From contig CAAELE010000044.1 of the NCBI GenBank assembly GCA_900756765.1, positions 1 through 64,000 of the forward strand: a stretch of DNA of 64,000 nt, in the 5' to 3' direction. The translations under genes and the position numbers were made by a program. Below are positions 44,601-53,286 of this stretch, one piece after another. Under the pieces are notes generated by a model. That model was not told the DNA's origin and made no database searches. It saw nothing but the letters and a program-made list of their open reading frames with translations. This stretch comes from an uncultured Collinsella sp. Lineage in GTDB: Bacteria; Actinomycetota; Coriobacteriia; Coriobacteriales; Coriobacteriaceae. Every line of letters starts with the position of its first letter. Positions within the stretch are counted from its first letter, which is position 1.

Positions 44601-45151
44601 ATCTACACTACGAGGACTACAAGGCGGGGAGTGCCAAGCTCGACGCTTGCATGGAGCTCGTGCACGGTGCGCTCGACGGCGGGCACCGCATTCTGCTGTT
44701 CAGCCAGTTCACGGGCATGCTCGATATCATTGGCAAGCGCCTGGCCAAGGAGGACATCGGCTTTCTTAAGCTCACGGGCGCTTCGTCCAAGGAGAGCCGC
44801 GCCAAGATGGTCGCGCAGTTCCAGGCGGGCGAGGTGCCGGTCTTTTTGATCTCGCTCAAGGCGGGCGGCGTGGGCCTCAACCTGACGGCGGCCGACGTGG
44901 TCATTCACTACGACCCGTGGTGGAACGTGGCCGCGCAGGACCAGGCGACCGACCGCGCGCACCGTATTGGCCAGCAACATACCGTGACCGTGTACAAGCT
45001 CATCGCCAAGGACACGATCGAGGAACGCATTATGCAGATGCAGGAGTCCAAGCGCGATCTGGTCAACAGCGTGCTCGGCGGCGACGGCATCTCTTCGGCG
45101 CTGTTTACCCGCGAGGATGTTCTGGCGCTGCTCGGCGGCGACGGACGCTAG
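41687..45151 (+). CDS. SWIM zinc finger plus SNF2/Rad54-type ATPase
   Basis: 1154 residues. N-terminal SWIM finger DCDCPAAYRYPGMCKHA (CxC...CxH). A long middle region has little known homology. C-terminal SNF2 motor: ADDMGLGKTLQM (motif I), DEAQYIKN (motif II), TGTPIENRLSELWSIFDF, then helicase C with LISLKAGGVGLNLTAADVV and ATDRAHRIGQ. These bacterial HepA-like translocases remodel protein-nucleic acid complexes. ATG 41687 follows TTGGAGGAAG; TTG 41657 is a weaker upstream choice. Confidence 0.92.
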   Translation: MAQGTFVQALRKEAALSGTFMKGRSLMLNGAVLSIEDSGSRFSKNVTVEGSVRGSRGDLYKTHVALDMDEHEVIDYDCDCPAAYRYPGMCKHAIATALAYLDASGIEPVEGLRTPVRTFTAAPKQAARPASAAPAVNPNFPFPAPVPTSPSLMKALSDLSDARMDELAGMRRKLAGTVDPDAPKAVLEPSLVPYYNPLFADRFSWALEFRIRCGSVSYVVKDIDGMAAAYMRGGTFSYGKKLTFLHVPEAFDEVSVRLLDLVVATVVYLSDITSSRSASYDFARSGFVAERQLPLSEHDIVYMLDLLRGRTISFEPAWSRGTTTHRSYEVAVELSPVGEDEASAKQPPLLAAKIAPAAGGSYDLRLPADMYCFASGDVAYLVDTHRARRADAAFAQHAAPFLSRLLPCRTPVHIAAEQVGEFCRMALPVLREYTDLTAPAVLDTVAPEPSFAMAIGVDDGLVTCKITVAYGGWSGDLFSLGAPGSPFEEQRPGVPPRDEIAEFRVMDTAALYFDFYEGGLAFEERDDESLFHLLTEGLSALSELGEVMLSDRLRQISVRPAPKLSVRVTVKSNLLDVELGASGLSAADLAIYLDSYKRHQTFARLTSGDIVRLDEGARAAFGLAEDLGVDAVDLLDGVSLPASSTLFVDSMLARTPALEADRDAAFRRTVERLDTLGKMDFTVPVSLKATLRGYQVDGYQWLGSLEHLGLGGILADDMGLGKTLQMIAHILARVEAGDTKPTLVVCPASLVYNWTAELERFAPSLDVCAIVGAKAQRRVQIAGVAEHNVVVTSYDLMRRDIDEYAEQDFARVVLDEAQYIKNPLTQVARAAKRLPAGVRFALTGTPIENRLSELWSIFDFLMPGLLGTRESFAKRFESPVEHAEGDSAACLQALVSPFVLRRVKEDVVADLPEKIEDTVMAQLTGEQRKLYLANQDRIAQQVQHREASEFKKDKLKVLAELTKLRQICCDPHLHYEDYKAGSAKLDACMELVHGALDGGHRILLFSQFTGMLDIIGKRLAKEDIGFLKLTGASSKESRAKMVAQFQAGEVPVFLISLKAGGVGLNLTAADVVIHYDPWWNVAAQDQATDRAHRIGQQHTVTVYKLIAKDTIEERIMQMQESKRDLVNSVLGGDGISSALFTREDVLALLGGDGR

Positions 45152-45252
45152 CCCCGCTCGTTATGTGTTCATTTGCGATGCCGTGGATGGTTCGCTTGCC
45201 TTTGGGCATAAGAACTATCGAGAACATCGGCACATCAGCAAAGGAGAAAATC

Positions 45253-45615
45253 ATGGCGAAATTCTTTAAGGACCCCGACGGCAAGCTCATTGCCGCCCTT
45301 GGCAACGACGTTGCAACCCCCGCCGGTTGCACGGAGCTGACCGCGAACACCGAGGACGCGGCGCACGAGAAGCACGTGCCCGTCGTCGAGAGCGAGCGCG
45401 ACGGTCACGTGATCCGTGCGCGCGTGGGCTCGGTCGAGCATCCTATGGTGCCCGAGCACTACATCGAGTGGATTGCCCTTGAGGCCGAGGGCCGTCTGGA
45501 GGTCCATTACCTTGAGCCCGGCATGAAGCCCGCGACGTTTTTTGCCGGCGGCTCCAAGACCGGTACCGTCTATGCCTATTGCAACCTGCACGGGCTGTGG
45601 TCCGCGACGTTCTAG
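45253..45615 (+). CDS. Superoxide reductase (desulfoferrodoxin-type) without centre I
   Basis: 120 residues. Reduces superoxide to peroxide with a mononuclear iron. All centre II ligands are visible: H of EKHVPVVE, H of EHPMVPEHY (two), C and H of YAYCNLHG. The N-terminal 35 residues take the place of the desulforedoxin domain of 2Fe desulfoferrodoxins but have lost its cysteines (a single Cys in PAGCTE remains), so the rubredoxin-like centre I is absent. AAGGAG precedes the ATG. Fits an anaerobe's oxygen defence. Confidence 0.9.
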   Translation: MAKFFKDPDGKLIAALGNDVATPAGCTELTANTEDAAHEKHVPVVESERDGHVIRARVGSVEHPMVPEHYIEWIALEAEGRLEVHYLEPGMKPATFFAGGSKTGTVYAYCNLHGLWSATF

Positions 45616-45660
45616 GAGCGCGCCCCCGCTCGGGGTATTATAGCTAGCATATGCACATGC

Positions 45661-45693
45661 AAGCGCCGACTGCATCTTGCGGCCGGCGCTTTT
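45661..45693 (+). terminator. Terminator of the superoxide reductase gene
   Basis: AGCGCCG (45662-45668) / CGGCGCT (45684-45690) followed by TTTT. Confidence 0.7.
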
Positions 45694-45732
45694 ACTGCGA
45701 TAGCGACGGTTTACGACGGAAAGGGCTGAGCC

Positions 45733-47706
45733 ATGAAGCTCGCACTTGTACAGATCGATATGCGCCTGGGTGATATTGAGGGCATTTGCGGTCGCATCGA
45801 GGACCAAGCCCGTTTGGCCCACGAGCGCGGGGCGCGCGTGCTGTGCGTCCCGGCTCCGCTCTTTATGGGTGCTCTGCCCGGCGGCCTGGTGGGTACTGCC
45901 GACTTTGAGCACGACATACTGACGGGCCTGACCGGTGTCGCCGAGCGTATCCAAGAACTCGATATGATCTGCATCGTGCCCGCGGCGGTTTCGTTTGAGG
46001 GCCAGCCCCTGCTCGACTACATGATGCTCAAGGACGGCCATGTAGTGCCGGCCCGTTCGAGCATTGCCCTGCAGCGCGGTGGGAACGGCGATGCCCGTTG
46101 GGCGCCGCCGGTCTTCGACGTGGACGGCGTACGTATCGCCGTGATCTTCGACTTGGACCGCGAGCTCGAGATGCTGCCGACCGGCGTCGACCTCATCGCC
46201 TATTTTCAGTTCAACGCGTTTGATATGACCGACCGCGAGACGGCCGCCATTGCCGCCGTTCGCAGCGGTGCCTACCGCAAGATCGCGTCCAAGCGCAGCG
46301 TATGGTTTGCCTGCATGGCGCCGGTCGGTGCCTATGACGAGTCGGTGTATACCGGCGGATCGTTTGTGCTCGACGACTGCGGGCGCGTGGTGGCCCAGGC
46401 GCCGTGCTTTGAGGAGAGCCTGCTGGTTCAGGAGATTCAGCGCGGCGTAATGCTCGATGCTTTGGAGGACCACGAGCTGCCCGAGTTTCGTTCCGAGGAG
46501 TGGTTGTGGCAGGCGCTGGTGCTCGCTGTGCGCGATAACGCCCGTGCCCATGGTACGTCGCGCGCCGTGGTGGCGCTCGAGGGCGATTTGCCGTCGTCCC
46601 TGCTGGCGGCACTTGCCGTCGACGCCCTGGGTCCGCGCAACGTGATCGGCCTGGTACTGGGGCGCAACCGCATCTTTACACCGGCGCAGGAAGAGGCCGA
46701 AGCCGCCCGCTGCGCCGCCGTTCGCGCCATTGCCGAGCGCCTGCATATTCGCACGGTTGAGCGCGATGCGCCGGATGCCGCGCGTGTGCTCGACCGCGAT
46801 GTGTCGGCGGGCGACGCCGAGCGCCTGCGCTCTCGCACGCTGGGCCTCATGCTGGAGGACACGGCGCTCGAGCTGGGTGCGATGGCGCTGAGCCCGCTTT
46901 CCAAGACCGAGTACGCGCTGGCGGCGCCGGCGCTTTGCGGCGGCTATCAGGGCGATTACGCGCCTTTTGGCGATGTGTACCTGTCGACGCTTGAGTTTGT
47001 GGCGCGTGTGCGCAACCGCACGTCTGCCGTGGTGCCCCAAGAGCTCGTGACGCTCAACGCGGTGGAGGATTGCATGGAGCGCGTGCTGGCGCAAGCGCTC
47101 TCGACGCTTGACGGTCCGGTCGACATGCTCGACCGCGCGGCGCAGCTGCTCGGCGGGCTTGAGCCGGGCGAGGTCGATGGCACGCTCGAGTCACACGTCG
47201 ACCGCAACCGTCCCTTCGACGACATTCCGATGGCCACCGGCAAGCCCGAGGCATGTTCGTTGCTGCTGATGCTCGTGCGCCAGGGAGAGGCGGCTCGCCG
47301 CCAGCTGCCGACGGCGCCTATCGTCTCGGCCCGTTCGTTTGTCGAGCGCGCCTGGCCGTACATGCTCGCGTGGTCCGATCTTGGCCTGAGCGGTAAAGAG
47401 CGCATGACGGTCGATTCGTTGGCGCGCGCCGAGGTGAGCCGCTTTGCCGACGAGGATACAAGCGAGCGCATGCGTGGCGAGATGATGGGCATACTGGGTG
47501 ACCTGTTGGGTATTTCGCCCGAGCAGATGGAGGAGCTGCGCTCCGAGGATGGCCAACGTCGCCTGCACGAGGGCATGAAGAAGTTTGAGGGCGAGGTCCA
47601 GGACGCCATCGAAAAGATGATGGGCGGCCAGGGTGGCCCGCAGGGTGGACCGATGCCGCATCCGCCGGTGGATCCGAGGCAGTTTCCATTCTTCTCGCAG
47701 AACTAA
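45733..47706 (+). CDS. NadE-like protein, apparently inactive in both domains
   Basis: 657 residues. The layout is that of glutamine-dependent NAD synthetase: a nitrilase-type N-terminal domain (MKLALVQIDMRLGDI) and a C-terminal synthetase domain (RLRSRTLGLMLEDTALELGA, GGYQGDYAPFGDVYLSTLEF). Key residues are gone: the nitrilase Glu position reads VPAPLF, the Cys position reads VIFDLD, the ATP loop SGGxDSS reads LEGDLPSS, and GTxNKSE reads SPLSKTE. A C-terminal extension ends in a Gly/Pro/Gln-rich tail. It is probably a pseudoenzyme with a structural or regulatory role; an active nadE would be elsewhere. The residue comparisons are by eye. Confidence 0.8.
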   Translation: MKLALVQIDMRLGDIEGICGRIEDQARLAHERGARVLCVPAPLFMGALPGGLVGTADFEHDILTGLTGVAERIQELDMICIVPAAVSFEGQPLLDYMMLKDGHVVPARSSIALQRGGNGDARWAPPVFDVDGVRIAVIFDLDRELEMLPTGVDLIAYFQFNAFDMTDRETAAIAAVRSGAYRKIASKRSVWFACMAPVGAYDESVYTGGSFVLDDCGRVVAQAPCFEESLLVQEIQRGVMLDALEDHELPEFRSEEWLWQALVLAVRDNARAHGTSRAVVALEGDLPSSLLAALAVDALGPRNVIGLVLGRNRIFTPAQEEAEAARCAAVRAIAERLHIRTVERDAPDAARVLDRDVSAGDAERLRSRTLGLMLEDTALELGAMALSPLSKTEYALAAPALCGGYQGDYAPFGDVYLSTLEFVARVRNRTSAVVPQELVTLNAVEDCMERVLAQALSTLDGPVDMLDRAAQLLGGLEPGEVDGTLESHVDRNRPFDDIPMATGKPEACSLLLMLVRQGEAARRQLPTAPIVSARSFVERAWPYMLAWSDLGLSGKERMTVDSLARAEVSRFADEDTSERMRGEMMGILGDLLGISPEQMEELRSEDGQRRLHEGMKKFEGEVQDAIEKMMGGQGGPQGGPMPHPPVDPRQFPFFSQN

Positions 47707-47710
47707 AAAG

Positions 47711-47738
47711 GTTACGCGGTTTTACCAAACCGCGTAAC
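47711..47738. terminator. Perfect 12-bp hairpin after the NadE-like gene
   Basis: GTTACGCGGTTT / AAACCGCGTAAC around TACC, five bases after the stop. No T-tract after it. Confidence 0.55.
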
Positions 47739-47751
47739 GAGTCGACGCTGC

Positions 47752-47850
47752 GCGAGCCCCTGCCGGGCAATCTGCCGCTCAAACCGTCGCTTGCGTACAG
47801 AAGTACGCGGCGCTCCTCTTTCGCGACACCTTGCCACGGCAGGGACTCGC
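47752..47850. repeat. 99-bp branched palindrome upstream of ruvC
   Basis: Outer arms 47752-47770 and 47831-47850 pair over 19 bp with one bulge and one mismatch (core CCCTGCCG / CGGCAGGG). Inside lie GTCGC / GCGAC and a hairpin GCGTAC-AGAA-GTACGC. It could form a three-level stem as RNA or a cruciform as DNA. No protein-coding sense. Confidence 0.65.
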
Positions 47851-47911
47851 TCGCTGACTTATGCTCAACCTATGGTTCAACCTTGCTTGCTAGATGCGGT
47901 CGTTGTTGTGT

Positions 47912-47930
47912 TATTCTAGAACAGACGTTC
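47912..47930 (+). promoter_or_regulatory. LexA-type box overlapping the ruvC promoter
   Basis: GAACAGACGTTC (47919-47930) fits the Gram-positive SOS operator GAACnnnnGTTC and sits directly after a -10-like TATTCT (47912-47917). DNA-damage control of ruvCAB is common. Confidence 0.6.
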
Positions 47931-47986
47931 GTGAATGATGCGCGGGGCCTTGTCTTGCGCTGTGCTTGTGGCGAGGGGAGGTTGGC

Positions 47987-48508
47987 TTGGTCATTTTGGG
48001 TATCGACCCTGGTTTGGCCCATACGGGTTGGGGGATTATCGAGGAGCGGCGTGGCGAGGTTCGTTGCCGTGCCTACGGTTGCATCGAGACCAGCGCGGGC
48101 AGCCCGCTCGCGGTGCGCCTGTCGCATATCGCCCGCGACCTCAAGGGTGTCGTGGAGCGTTATCGACCCGATACCGCTGCTATCGAGAGCATTTACTTTG
48201 GCGCCAACGTTCGCTCGGCCATCCCCACGGCGCATGCCCGCGGTGCTGCGCTCGTGGCGCTTTCGGAGTGCGCGCTCGAGATTGGCGAATACACGCCCAT
48301 GCAGATCAAACAGGCCGTGGTGGGTACGGGCGCTGCGGATAAACGGCAGGTTGCCTACATGGTGCGCACACTCACGCAGCTCGATCACGACCCGCACCCA
48401 GACCATGCCGCCGATGCCCTGGCCTGCGCCATCTGCCACGTTAACCTCAGTCGCACCCGGGCGCTTACCGGCGGCGAGTTCTATCAACAGAGAGGAACCG
48501 GATACTGA
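47987..48508 (+). CDS. ruvC: Holliday junction resolvase RuvC
   Basis: 173 residues. Cleaves Holliday junctions as a dimer. Catalytic acidic residues: D of LGIDPGLAHTG, E of AAIESIYFG, and the D pair in DHAADALACAI. TTG start at 47987 preferred because GGGGAGG lies five bases upstream and the protein then begins at MVILGIDPG; TTG 47966 is an alternative. Its stop overlaps the ruvA start. Confidence 0.93.
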   Translation: MVILGIDPGLAHTGWGIIEERRGEVRCRAYGCIETSAGSPLAVRLSHIARDLKGVVERYRPDTAAIESIYFGANVRSAIPTAHARGAALVALSECALEIGEYTPMQIKQAVVGTGAADKRQVAYMVRTLTQLDHDPHPDHAADALACAICHVNLSRTRALTGGEFYQQRGTGY

Positions 48509-49128
48509 TGATCTCCCAGCTCCATGGAACGCTTGTCGAGGCCACGATGAGCTCGGCCGTCGTCGATGTATCGGGCGTGGGCTTTGAGCTCGGCATTTCG
48601 GGCAGCACTGCCGCCACGCTGCCTACGCCCGGCGGCGAGGTTCGCCTCTATACCCGTATGCAGGTGCGCGAGGACGCCATGACGCTCTTTGGCTTTGCTT
48701 CCAAGGACGAGCGCACGATGTTCGATCGGCTCGTGTCCGTGTCGGGTGTCGGTCCGCGCCTGGCGCTTGCCGTGCTCTCCACCTATACCGTGGGCCAGCT
48801 GTATTCTCTGGTGATGGCCGAGGACGACAAAGGCATGGCTAAGGTGCCCGGTGTGGGCAAAAAGACCGCCCAGCGCCTCATCCTGGAGCTTAAGAGTACC
48901 TTTGCCAAGGACAAGGGCTTTGTTCCGGTCGGCGTAATTCCCGGTCAGGTTGCGATGCCGGTTCCCGCCGCCGCTCCCTCGGCGATCGATGACGCCCGTG
49001 CGGCGCTCCTTTCCATGGGCTTTAGTCCGCAAGAGACCGAGGTTGCCCTGAGCGGGTATGATGGGCAGGATATGCGTGTCGAGGACCTGCTCGGCGCGGC
49101 GCTTAAGCGACTCGGAATGGATGCGTGA
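48508..49128 (+). CDS. ruvA: Holliday junction branch migration protein RuvA
   Basis: 206 residues. Binds the junction as a tetramer and docks RuvB. Domain I OB-fold ([11 protein letters not shown]), two helix-hairpin-helix motifs ([14 protein letters not shown] and [16 protein letters not shown]), a flexible Ala/Pro linker and a C-terminal UBA-like domain III ([16 protein letters not shown]). Start overlaps the ruvC stop (ATGA). Confidence 0.95.
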   Translation: MISQLHGTLVEATMSSAVVDVSGVGFELGISGSTAATLPTPGGEVRLYTRMQVREDAMTLFGFASKDERTMFDRLVSVSGVGPRLALAVLSTYTVGQLYSLVMAEDDKGMAKVPGVGKKTAQRLILELKSTFAKDKGFVPVGVIPGQVAMPVPAAAPSAIDDARAALLSMGFSPQETEVALSGYDGQDMRVEDLLGAALKRLGMDA

Positions 49129-50195
49129 TGTGGGAAGCCGATGACTCTCAGGACCTGTGGGCGACGCCCGGCAGCTCGCCGGCGGCATCCATGGCGCACG
49201 GTGAGCGCATGGTGGGCTCGGAGTTGACGCCCGAAGACCTCGATGTCGACCGTACCCTGCGTCCCCAGCGCCTGGACGACTACTGCGGTCAGGAGCATAT
49301 CAAGCAGAGCCTGCGCGTGCTCATCGAGGCGGCGCAGAGTCGTGGCGAGACGCTCGACCACGTGATCTTCTCGGGCCCTCCGGGTCTAGGCAAGACCACG
49401 CTGGCTACGGTTATCGCCAACGAGCTGGGCGCTCAGATCAAGACGACGAGTGGTCCGGCCATTGCGCGTACCGGTGACCTGGCGGCTATCCTTACCAACC
49501 TGCAGCCGGGTGACGTGCTGTTTATCGACGAGATTCATCGTCTTAACCGTTCGGTCGAGGAAGTCCTGTATCCCGCGATGGAGGACTTTGCGCTCGATAT
49601 CGTGATCGGCAAAGGCCCGGCCGCACGTTCGATTCGCCTGGATATCCCCAAGTTTACGCTGGTGGCGGCAACGACCCGCTCGGGTATGCTGACCGGCCCG
49701 CTGCGCGACCGCTTTGGCATTTCGTATCGCCTGGACTACTACACGGTCGAGGAGCTTGCCCAGATCGTGACGCGCTCGGCGACCATTCTGGGCGTGACGA
49801 TCGACCATCCGAGCGCGCTCGAGATCGGCTCGCGTTCGCGTGGTACGCCGCGTCTCGCCAACCGTCTGCTCAAGCGTGTGCGCGACTATGCGCAGGTGCG
49901 CGGCGACGGCCCCATCGAGCTCGATATCTGCCGTCAGGCGCTCGAGTTTTTCGAGATCGATGAACTTGGTCTGGACTGGATGGACATTCGTATCTTGGAG
50001 ACGCTTGCCAAGACGTTCTCCGGCCGTGCCGTGGGCCTGACGACCCTTGCCAGCGCGGTGGGCGAGGACCCGGGTACGCTCGAGGATGTCTATGAGCCCT
50101 ACCTGCTGCAGTGCGGCTTGATGATTCGCACGCCCCAGGGCCGCCAGGCAACGCTTCGCACCTTTGAGCACTTGGGCATCGAGCCAGCCGTTTAG
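49128..50195 (+). CDS. ruvB: Holliday junction branch migration helicase RuvB
   Basis: 355 residues. AAA+ motor: Walker [10 protein letters not shown], Walker B FIDEIHR, sensor ATTRSGML, arginine finger in GPLRDRFG, C-terminal winged helix ([24 protein letters not shown]). N-terminal [15 protein letters not shown] typical. Overlaps the ruvA stop by one base. Confidence 0.95.
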   Translation: MWEADDSQDLWATPGSSPAASMAHGERMVGSELTPEDLDVDRTLRPQRLDDYCGQEHIKQSLRVLIEAAQSRGETLDHVIFSGPPGLGKTTLATVIANELGAQIKTTSGPAIARTGDLAAILTNLQPGDVLFIDEIHRLNRSVEEVLYPAMEDFALDIVIGKGPAARSIRLDIPKFTLVAATTRSGMLTGPLRDRFGISYRLDYYTVEELAQIVTRSATILGVTIDHPSALEIGSRSRGTPRLANRLLKRVRDYAQVRGDGPIELDICRQALEFFEIDELGLDWMDIRILETLAKTFSGRAVGLTTLASAVGEDPGTLEDVYEPYLLQCGLMIRTPQGRQATLRTFEHLGIEPAV

Positions 50196-50341
50196 AGGCG
50201 GGTTTGTTTTGGCCGGTCTGTAAGCTATCGCTGAGCATTGGATAAACATATCGCCATTCATCGGTTACGGGTGTTTTACTATTGCGCGCCCGTGCTATGC
50301 TGAAATGGTCTTTTTCTCATTCGGTAACGAAAGGACCGCCC

Positions 50342-52009
50342 ATGCCTACTGACATCGAAATCGCACGTTCCGTCACGCCGCTGCCCATTACCGAGGTGGC
50401 TAAGAACGCCGGCGTCGACGTAAAGCACCTGATTCCGTACGGCTTCGACAAGGCTAAGGTTGATTATTCACTGCTCAACGAGCCGACCGATCACCAGGCC
50501 AAGCTCGTCCTCGTGACCGCTATCAATCCCACGCCCGCAGGAGAGGGCAAGACCACCACGACCATCGGCCTGGCCGATGGCCTGCGCCGTCGCGGCGTCA
50601 AGAGCGCCGTGGCCCTGCGTGAGCCTTCGCTCGGTCCCGTCTTTGGCGTAAAGGGCGGTGCCGCCGGCGGCGGTTGGGCCCAGGTCATCCCTATGGAGGA
50701 CATCAACCTGCACTTTACCGGCGACTTCCATGCTATCGGTGCCGCCAATAACCTGCTAGCCGCCATGCTCGACAACCATATTCAGCAGGGCAACCAGCTC
50801 GGTATCGATGTTAAGCGCATCACCTGGAAGCGCGTCGTCGACATGAACGACCGCCAGCTGCGCCACGTTATCGACGGCATTGGCGGCAAGGCTCAGGGCG
50901 TGCCGCGCGAGGACGGCTTCGATATCACCGTTGCCTCCGAGGTCATGGCAATCCTGTGCCTGTCCACGAGCATCAACGACCTCAAGGAGCGCCTGGGCGA
51001 GATCGTCGTCGGCTACAGCTTTGCCGGCGAGCCCGTCCGCGCCCGTGACCTTAAGGCTCAGGGTGCCATGGCGGCCCTGCTCAAGGACGCGCTCAAACCC
51101 AACCTGGTGCAGACGCTCGAGGGCACGCCCGCGTTTGTCCACGGCGGTCCCTTCGCCAACATCGCCCACGGCTGCAACTCCATCATGGCTACGCGCATGG
51201 CTATGCGCTTTGGCGATGTCGCCATTACCGAGGCAGGCTTTGGCGCCGATCTGGGTGCCGAGAAGTTCCTCGACATCAAGTGCCGCATGACGGGCGTCCG
51301 CCCCAGCGCCGTCGTGATTGTCGCCACCGCCCGTGCGCTTAAGTACAACGGCGGCGTTGCCAAGGCCGACCTTAACGACGAGAACCTCGAGGCCCTCAAG
51401 GCCGGCATGCCCAACTTGCTGCGCCACGTCGACAATATCCAGAGCATCTATGGTCTTCCCTGCGTGGTCGCCATCAACCGCTTCCCGACGGACACCGAGG
51501 CAGAGCTTGCGCTTATCGAGTCCGAGTGCCAGAAGCTCGGCGTTAACGTTAAGCTTTCCGAGGTCTGGGCCAAGGGCGGCGAGGGCGCGCTCGAGCTGGC
51601 CGATGAGGTCATGCGCCTGATTGAGCAGCCGAGCGAGCTCAAGTTTGCCTACGAGGACGGTGCCGATGTGGCCGACGCCCTCGAGGCCGTCGCCACCAAG
51701 GTTTACCGCGCCGATGGTGTCGACTTTACGCCGGCTGCCAAGCGTCAGCTCGCCGAGCTGCGCGAGAACGGCTTTGGCAACCTGCCGGTATGCGTCGCCA
51801 AGACGCAGTACAGCTTTAGCGACAACGCCAAGGCCCTGGGCGCTCCCGAGAATTTCCGCATCACGGTGCGCGAGCTCAAGGTTTCTGCCGGTGCTCACTT
51901 TGTGGTCGCGCTGACCGGCAGCGTTCTGACCATGCCGGGCCTGCCCAAGGTTCCCGCGGCCGAGAACATCGACGTCGACAACGACGGCAACATCACCGGC
52001 CTGTTCTAA
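50342..52009 (+). CDS. fhs: Formate-tetrahydrofolate ligase
   Basis: 555 residues. ATP-dependent activation of formate onto tetrahydrofolate for one-carbon metabolism or acetogenesis. ATP loop [31 protein letters not shown], and the C-terminal FPTDTEAEL and [15 protein letters not shown] motifs. ATG 50342 follows AAAGGA. Monocistronic with its own terminator. Together with the cyclodeaminase at the right edge it points to folate one-carbon flux. Confidence 0.96.
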   Translation: MPTDIEIARSVTPLPITEVAKNAGVDVKHLIPYGFDKAKVDYSLLNEPTDHQAKLVLVTAINPTPAGEGKTTTTIGLADGLRRRGVKSAVALREPSLGPVFGVKGGAAGGGWAQVIPMEDINLHFTGDFHAIGAANNLLAAMLDNHIQQGNQLGIDVKRITWKRVVDMNDRQLRHVIDGIGGKAQGVPREDGFDITVASEVMAILCLSTSINDLKERLGEIVVGYSFAGEPVRARDLKAQGAMAALLKDALKPNLVQTLEGTPAFVHGGPFANIAHGCNSIMATRMAMRFGDVAITEAGFGADLGAEKFLDIKCRMTGVRPSAVVIVATARALKYNGGVAKADLNDENLEALKAGMPNLLRHVDNIQSIYGLPCVVAINRFPTDTEAELALIESECQKLGVNVKLSEVWAKGGEGALELADEVMRLIEQPSELKFAYEDGADVADALEAVATKVYRADGVDFTPAAKRQLAELRENGFGNLPVCVAKTQYSFSDNAKALGAPENFRITVRELKVSAGAHFVVALTGSVLTMPGLPKVPAAENIDVDNDGNITGLF

Positions 52010-52034
52010 GCCTGCTGCTTATAGCCGCTTGCCC

Positions 52035-52071
52035 GCCCCGCCGCGCCCACCAAGGTCCGGCGGGGCTTTTT
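52035..52071 (+). terminator. fhs terminator
   Basis: GCCCCGCCG (52035-52043) / CGGCGGGGC (52058-52066) followed by TTTTT. Confidence 0.9.
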
Positions 52072-52189
52072 GATCCTTAGGCACGCGCATGTCTTGTAGA
52101 TACCGACGGCCTTTGCCCATCATAGGCTTTTGCGCGGGTAGAATGCATGGATAACTTGATGCTTACAGGCGACGGAAAGGAAACGTTGC

Positions 52190-53176
52190 ATGGACCAGGA
52201 CAAGACGACCGTGATGGGCGGATATGGTTCCGCGCAGGCTGACGATAGCGCCGATGCGACCCGCGTTGTTCCCAACCCCGGTTATACCGACCCCGCCGCG
52301 ACGCAGCCTTCTGCCGAACCCACACAGGTTATGGGCTATGGCGATACACCGCGGGATCCATTTGATTATGCACCGCAGGACCCGTATGGCAATGCGACGC
52401 CGGACCCGTATGGCAATGCGGCGACAGATACTTATAACAACCTGCCGCAAAATCCCATTCCGCAGCCTCAACAGACGACGTATATGCCGCGCACGGCACA
52501 GGCCCAGCCTCGATATGAATCGCGCGATCCGTATGCGCGCCAACCCTATCGCGAGTATCCCAAGTCGATTCCGCAATATGGCGAGGACGAGGAAGAGACG
52601 CCGTCGCGTTCGTCGAGTGTGATCAAGAAGATTCTCATTGTGCTGGCGATTTTCTTTGCCCTCTCGATTGTGTTTGCCATCGTGTCGGGCATGCTCAACA
52701 GGCGAGGGAGTTCAACGGCCGATACCACTGCCGAGCAAACCGAGTCCGCCTCGTCTAGCACCGTCGATCTGAGCGATATCCCGGGGCAGTACTGGTCCAA
52801 CGCCAAGAAGCTCCTCAAGTCGCGCGGCGCCGATCTTTCGAATGCTGTGATTCTGACTGACGACGGCTCGACGCCTGTTGTAGATGCCAACTGGGTTGTT
52901 ACTTCTGCCTACTATAACGACAACGGTAACCTCGAAATTCAACTCACGCACAAGAACAGCTCGGGCAACTCGTCCGACGGCCAAAGCGGCACCGACAATT
53001 CGAGCTCCAACACGCTGGAGGACCTGAGCAACAAGGCGCAGGAGTTAGGAGACAAGGCGCAAGAGCTGGGCGATACGGCTCAGAACCTCGGCGATACTGC
53101 TCAGAATCTGGGCGATATGGCTACCAATGCCTGGAATGCGCTGCAAAACGGCATTTCGGGCGCACAGGGAAACTAG
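52190..53176 (+). CDS. Single-pass membrane protein with Thr motifs and heptad repeats
   Basis: 328 residues, no family recognised. The cytoplasmic N-terminus (1-140) is Pro/Gln/Tyr-rich with three spaced Thr motifs, KTTVMG, ATRVVP and PTQVMG, plus repeated DPYGNA units. One membrane helix at about 145-167 (KKILIVLAIFFALSIVFAIV). The exported part has a compact segment (GQYWSNAKKLLKSRGADL...) and a C-terminal heptad-like repeat of ELGDKAQ/NLGDTAQ units likely to form a coiled coil. The Thr motifs resemble sites read by FHA domains after kinase action; this is a guess. ATG follows GGAAAGGAAA. Confidence 0.75.
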   Translation: MDQDKTTVMGGYGSAQADDSADATRVVPNPGYTDPAATQPSAEPTQVMGYGDTPRDPFDYAPQDPYGNATPDPYGNAATDTYNNLPQNPIPQPQQTTYMPRTAQAQPRYESRDPYARQPYREYPKSIPQYGEDEEETPSRSSSVIKKILIVLAIFFALSIVFAIVSGMLNRRGSSTADTTAEQTESASSSTVDLSDIPGQYWSNAKKLLKSRGADLSNAVILTDDGSTPVVDANWVVTSAYYNDNGNLEIQLTHKNSSGNSSDGQSGTDNSSSNTLEDLSNKAQELGDKAQELGDTAQNLGDTAQNLGDMATNAWNALQNGISGAQGN

Positions 53177-53210
53177 CGGTCGAGCGGCTAGAGCCTTAGC
53201 GGTGCAAACA

Positions 53211-53278
53211 AAAACGGGACGCAGGATCGCGTGACCGGGCGCATAGGCGCGTTGGTCGGCGGTCCTGCGTCCTGTTTT
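53211..53278. terminator. Bidirectional terminator
   Basis: AAAACGGGACGCAGGA (53211-53226) / TCCTGCGTCCTGTTTT (53263-53278), one mismatch, with A-run before and T-run after, between convergent genes. Confidence 0.8.
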
Positions 53279-53286
53279 GCTGTCGA

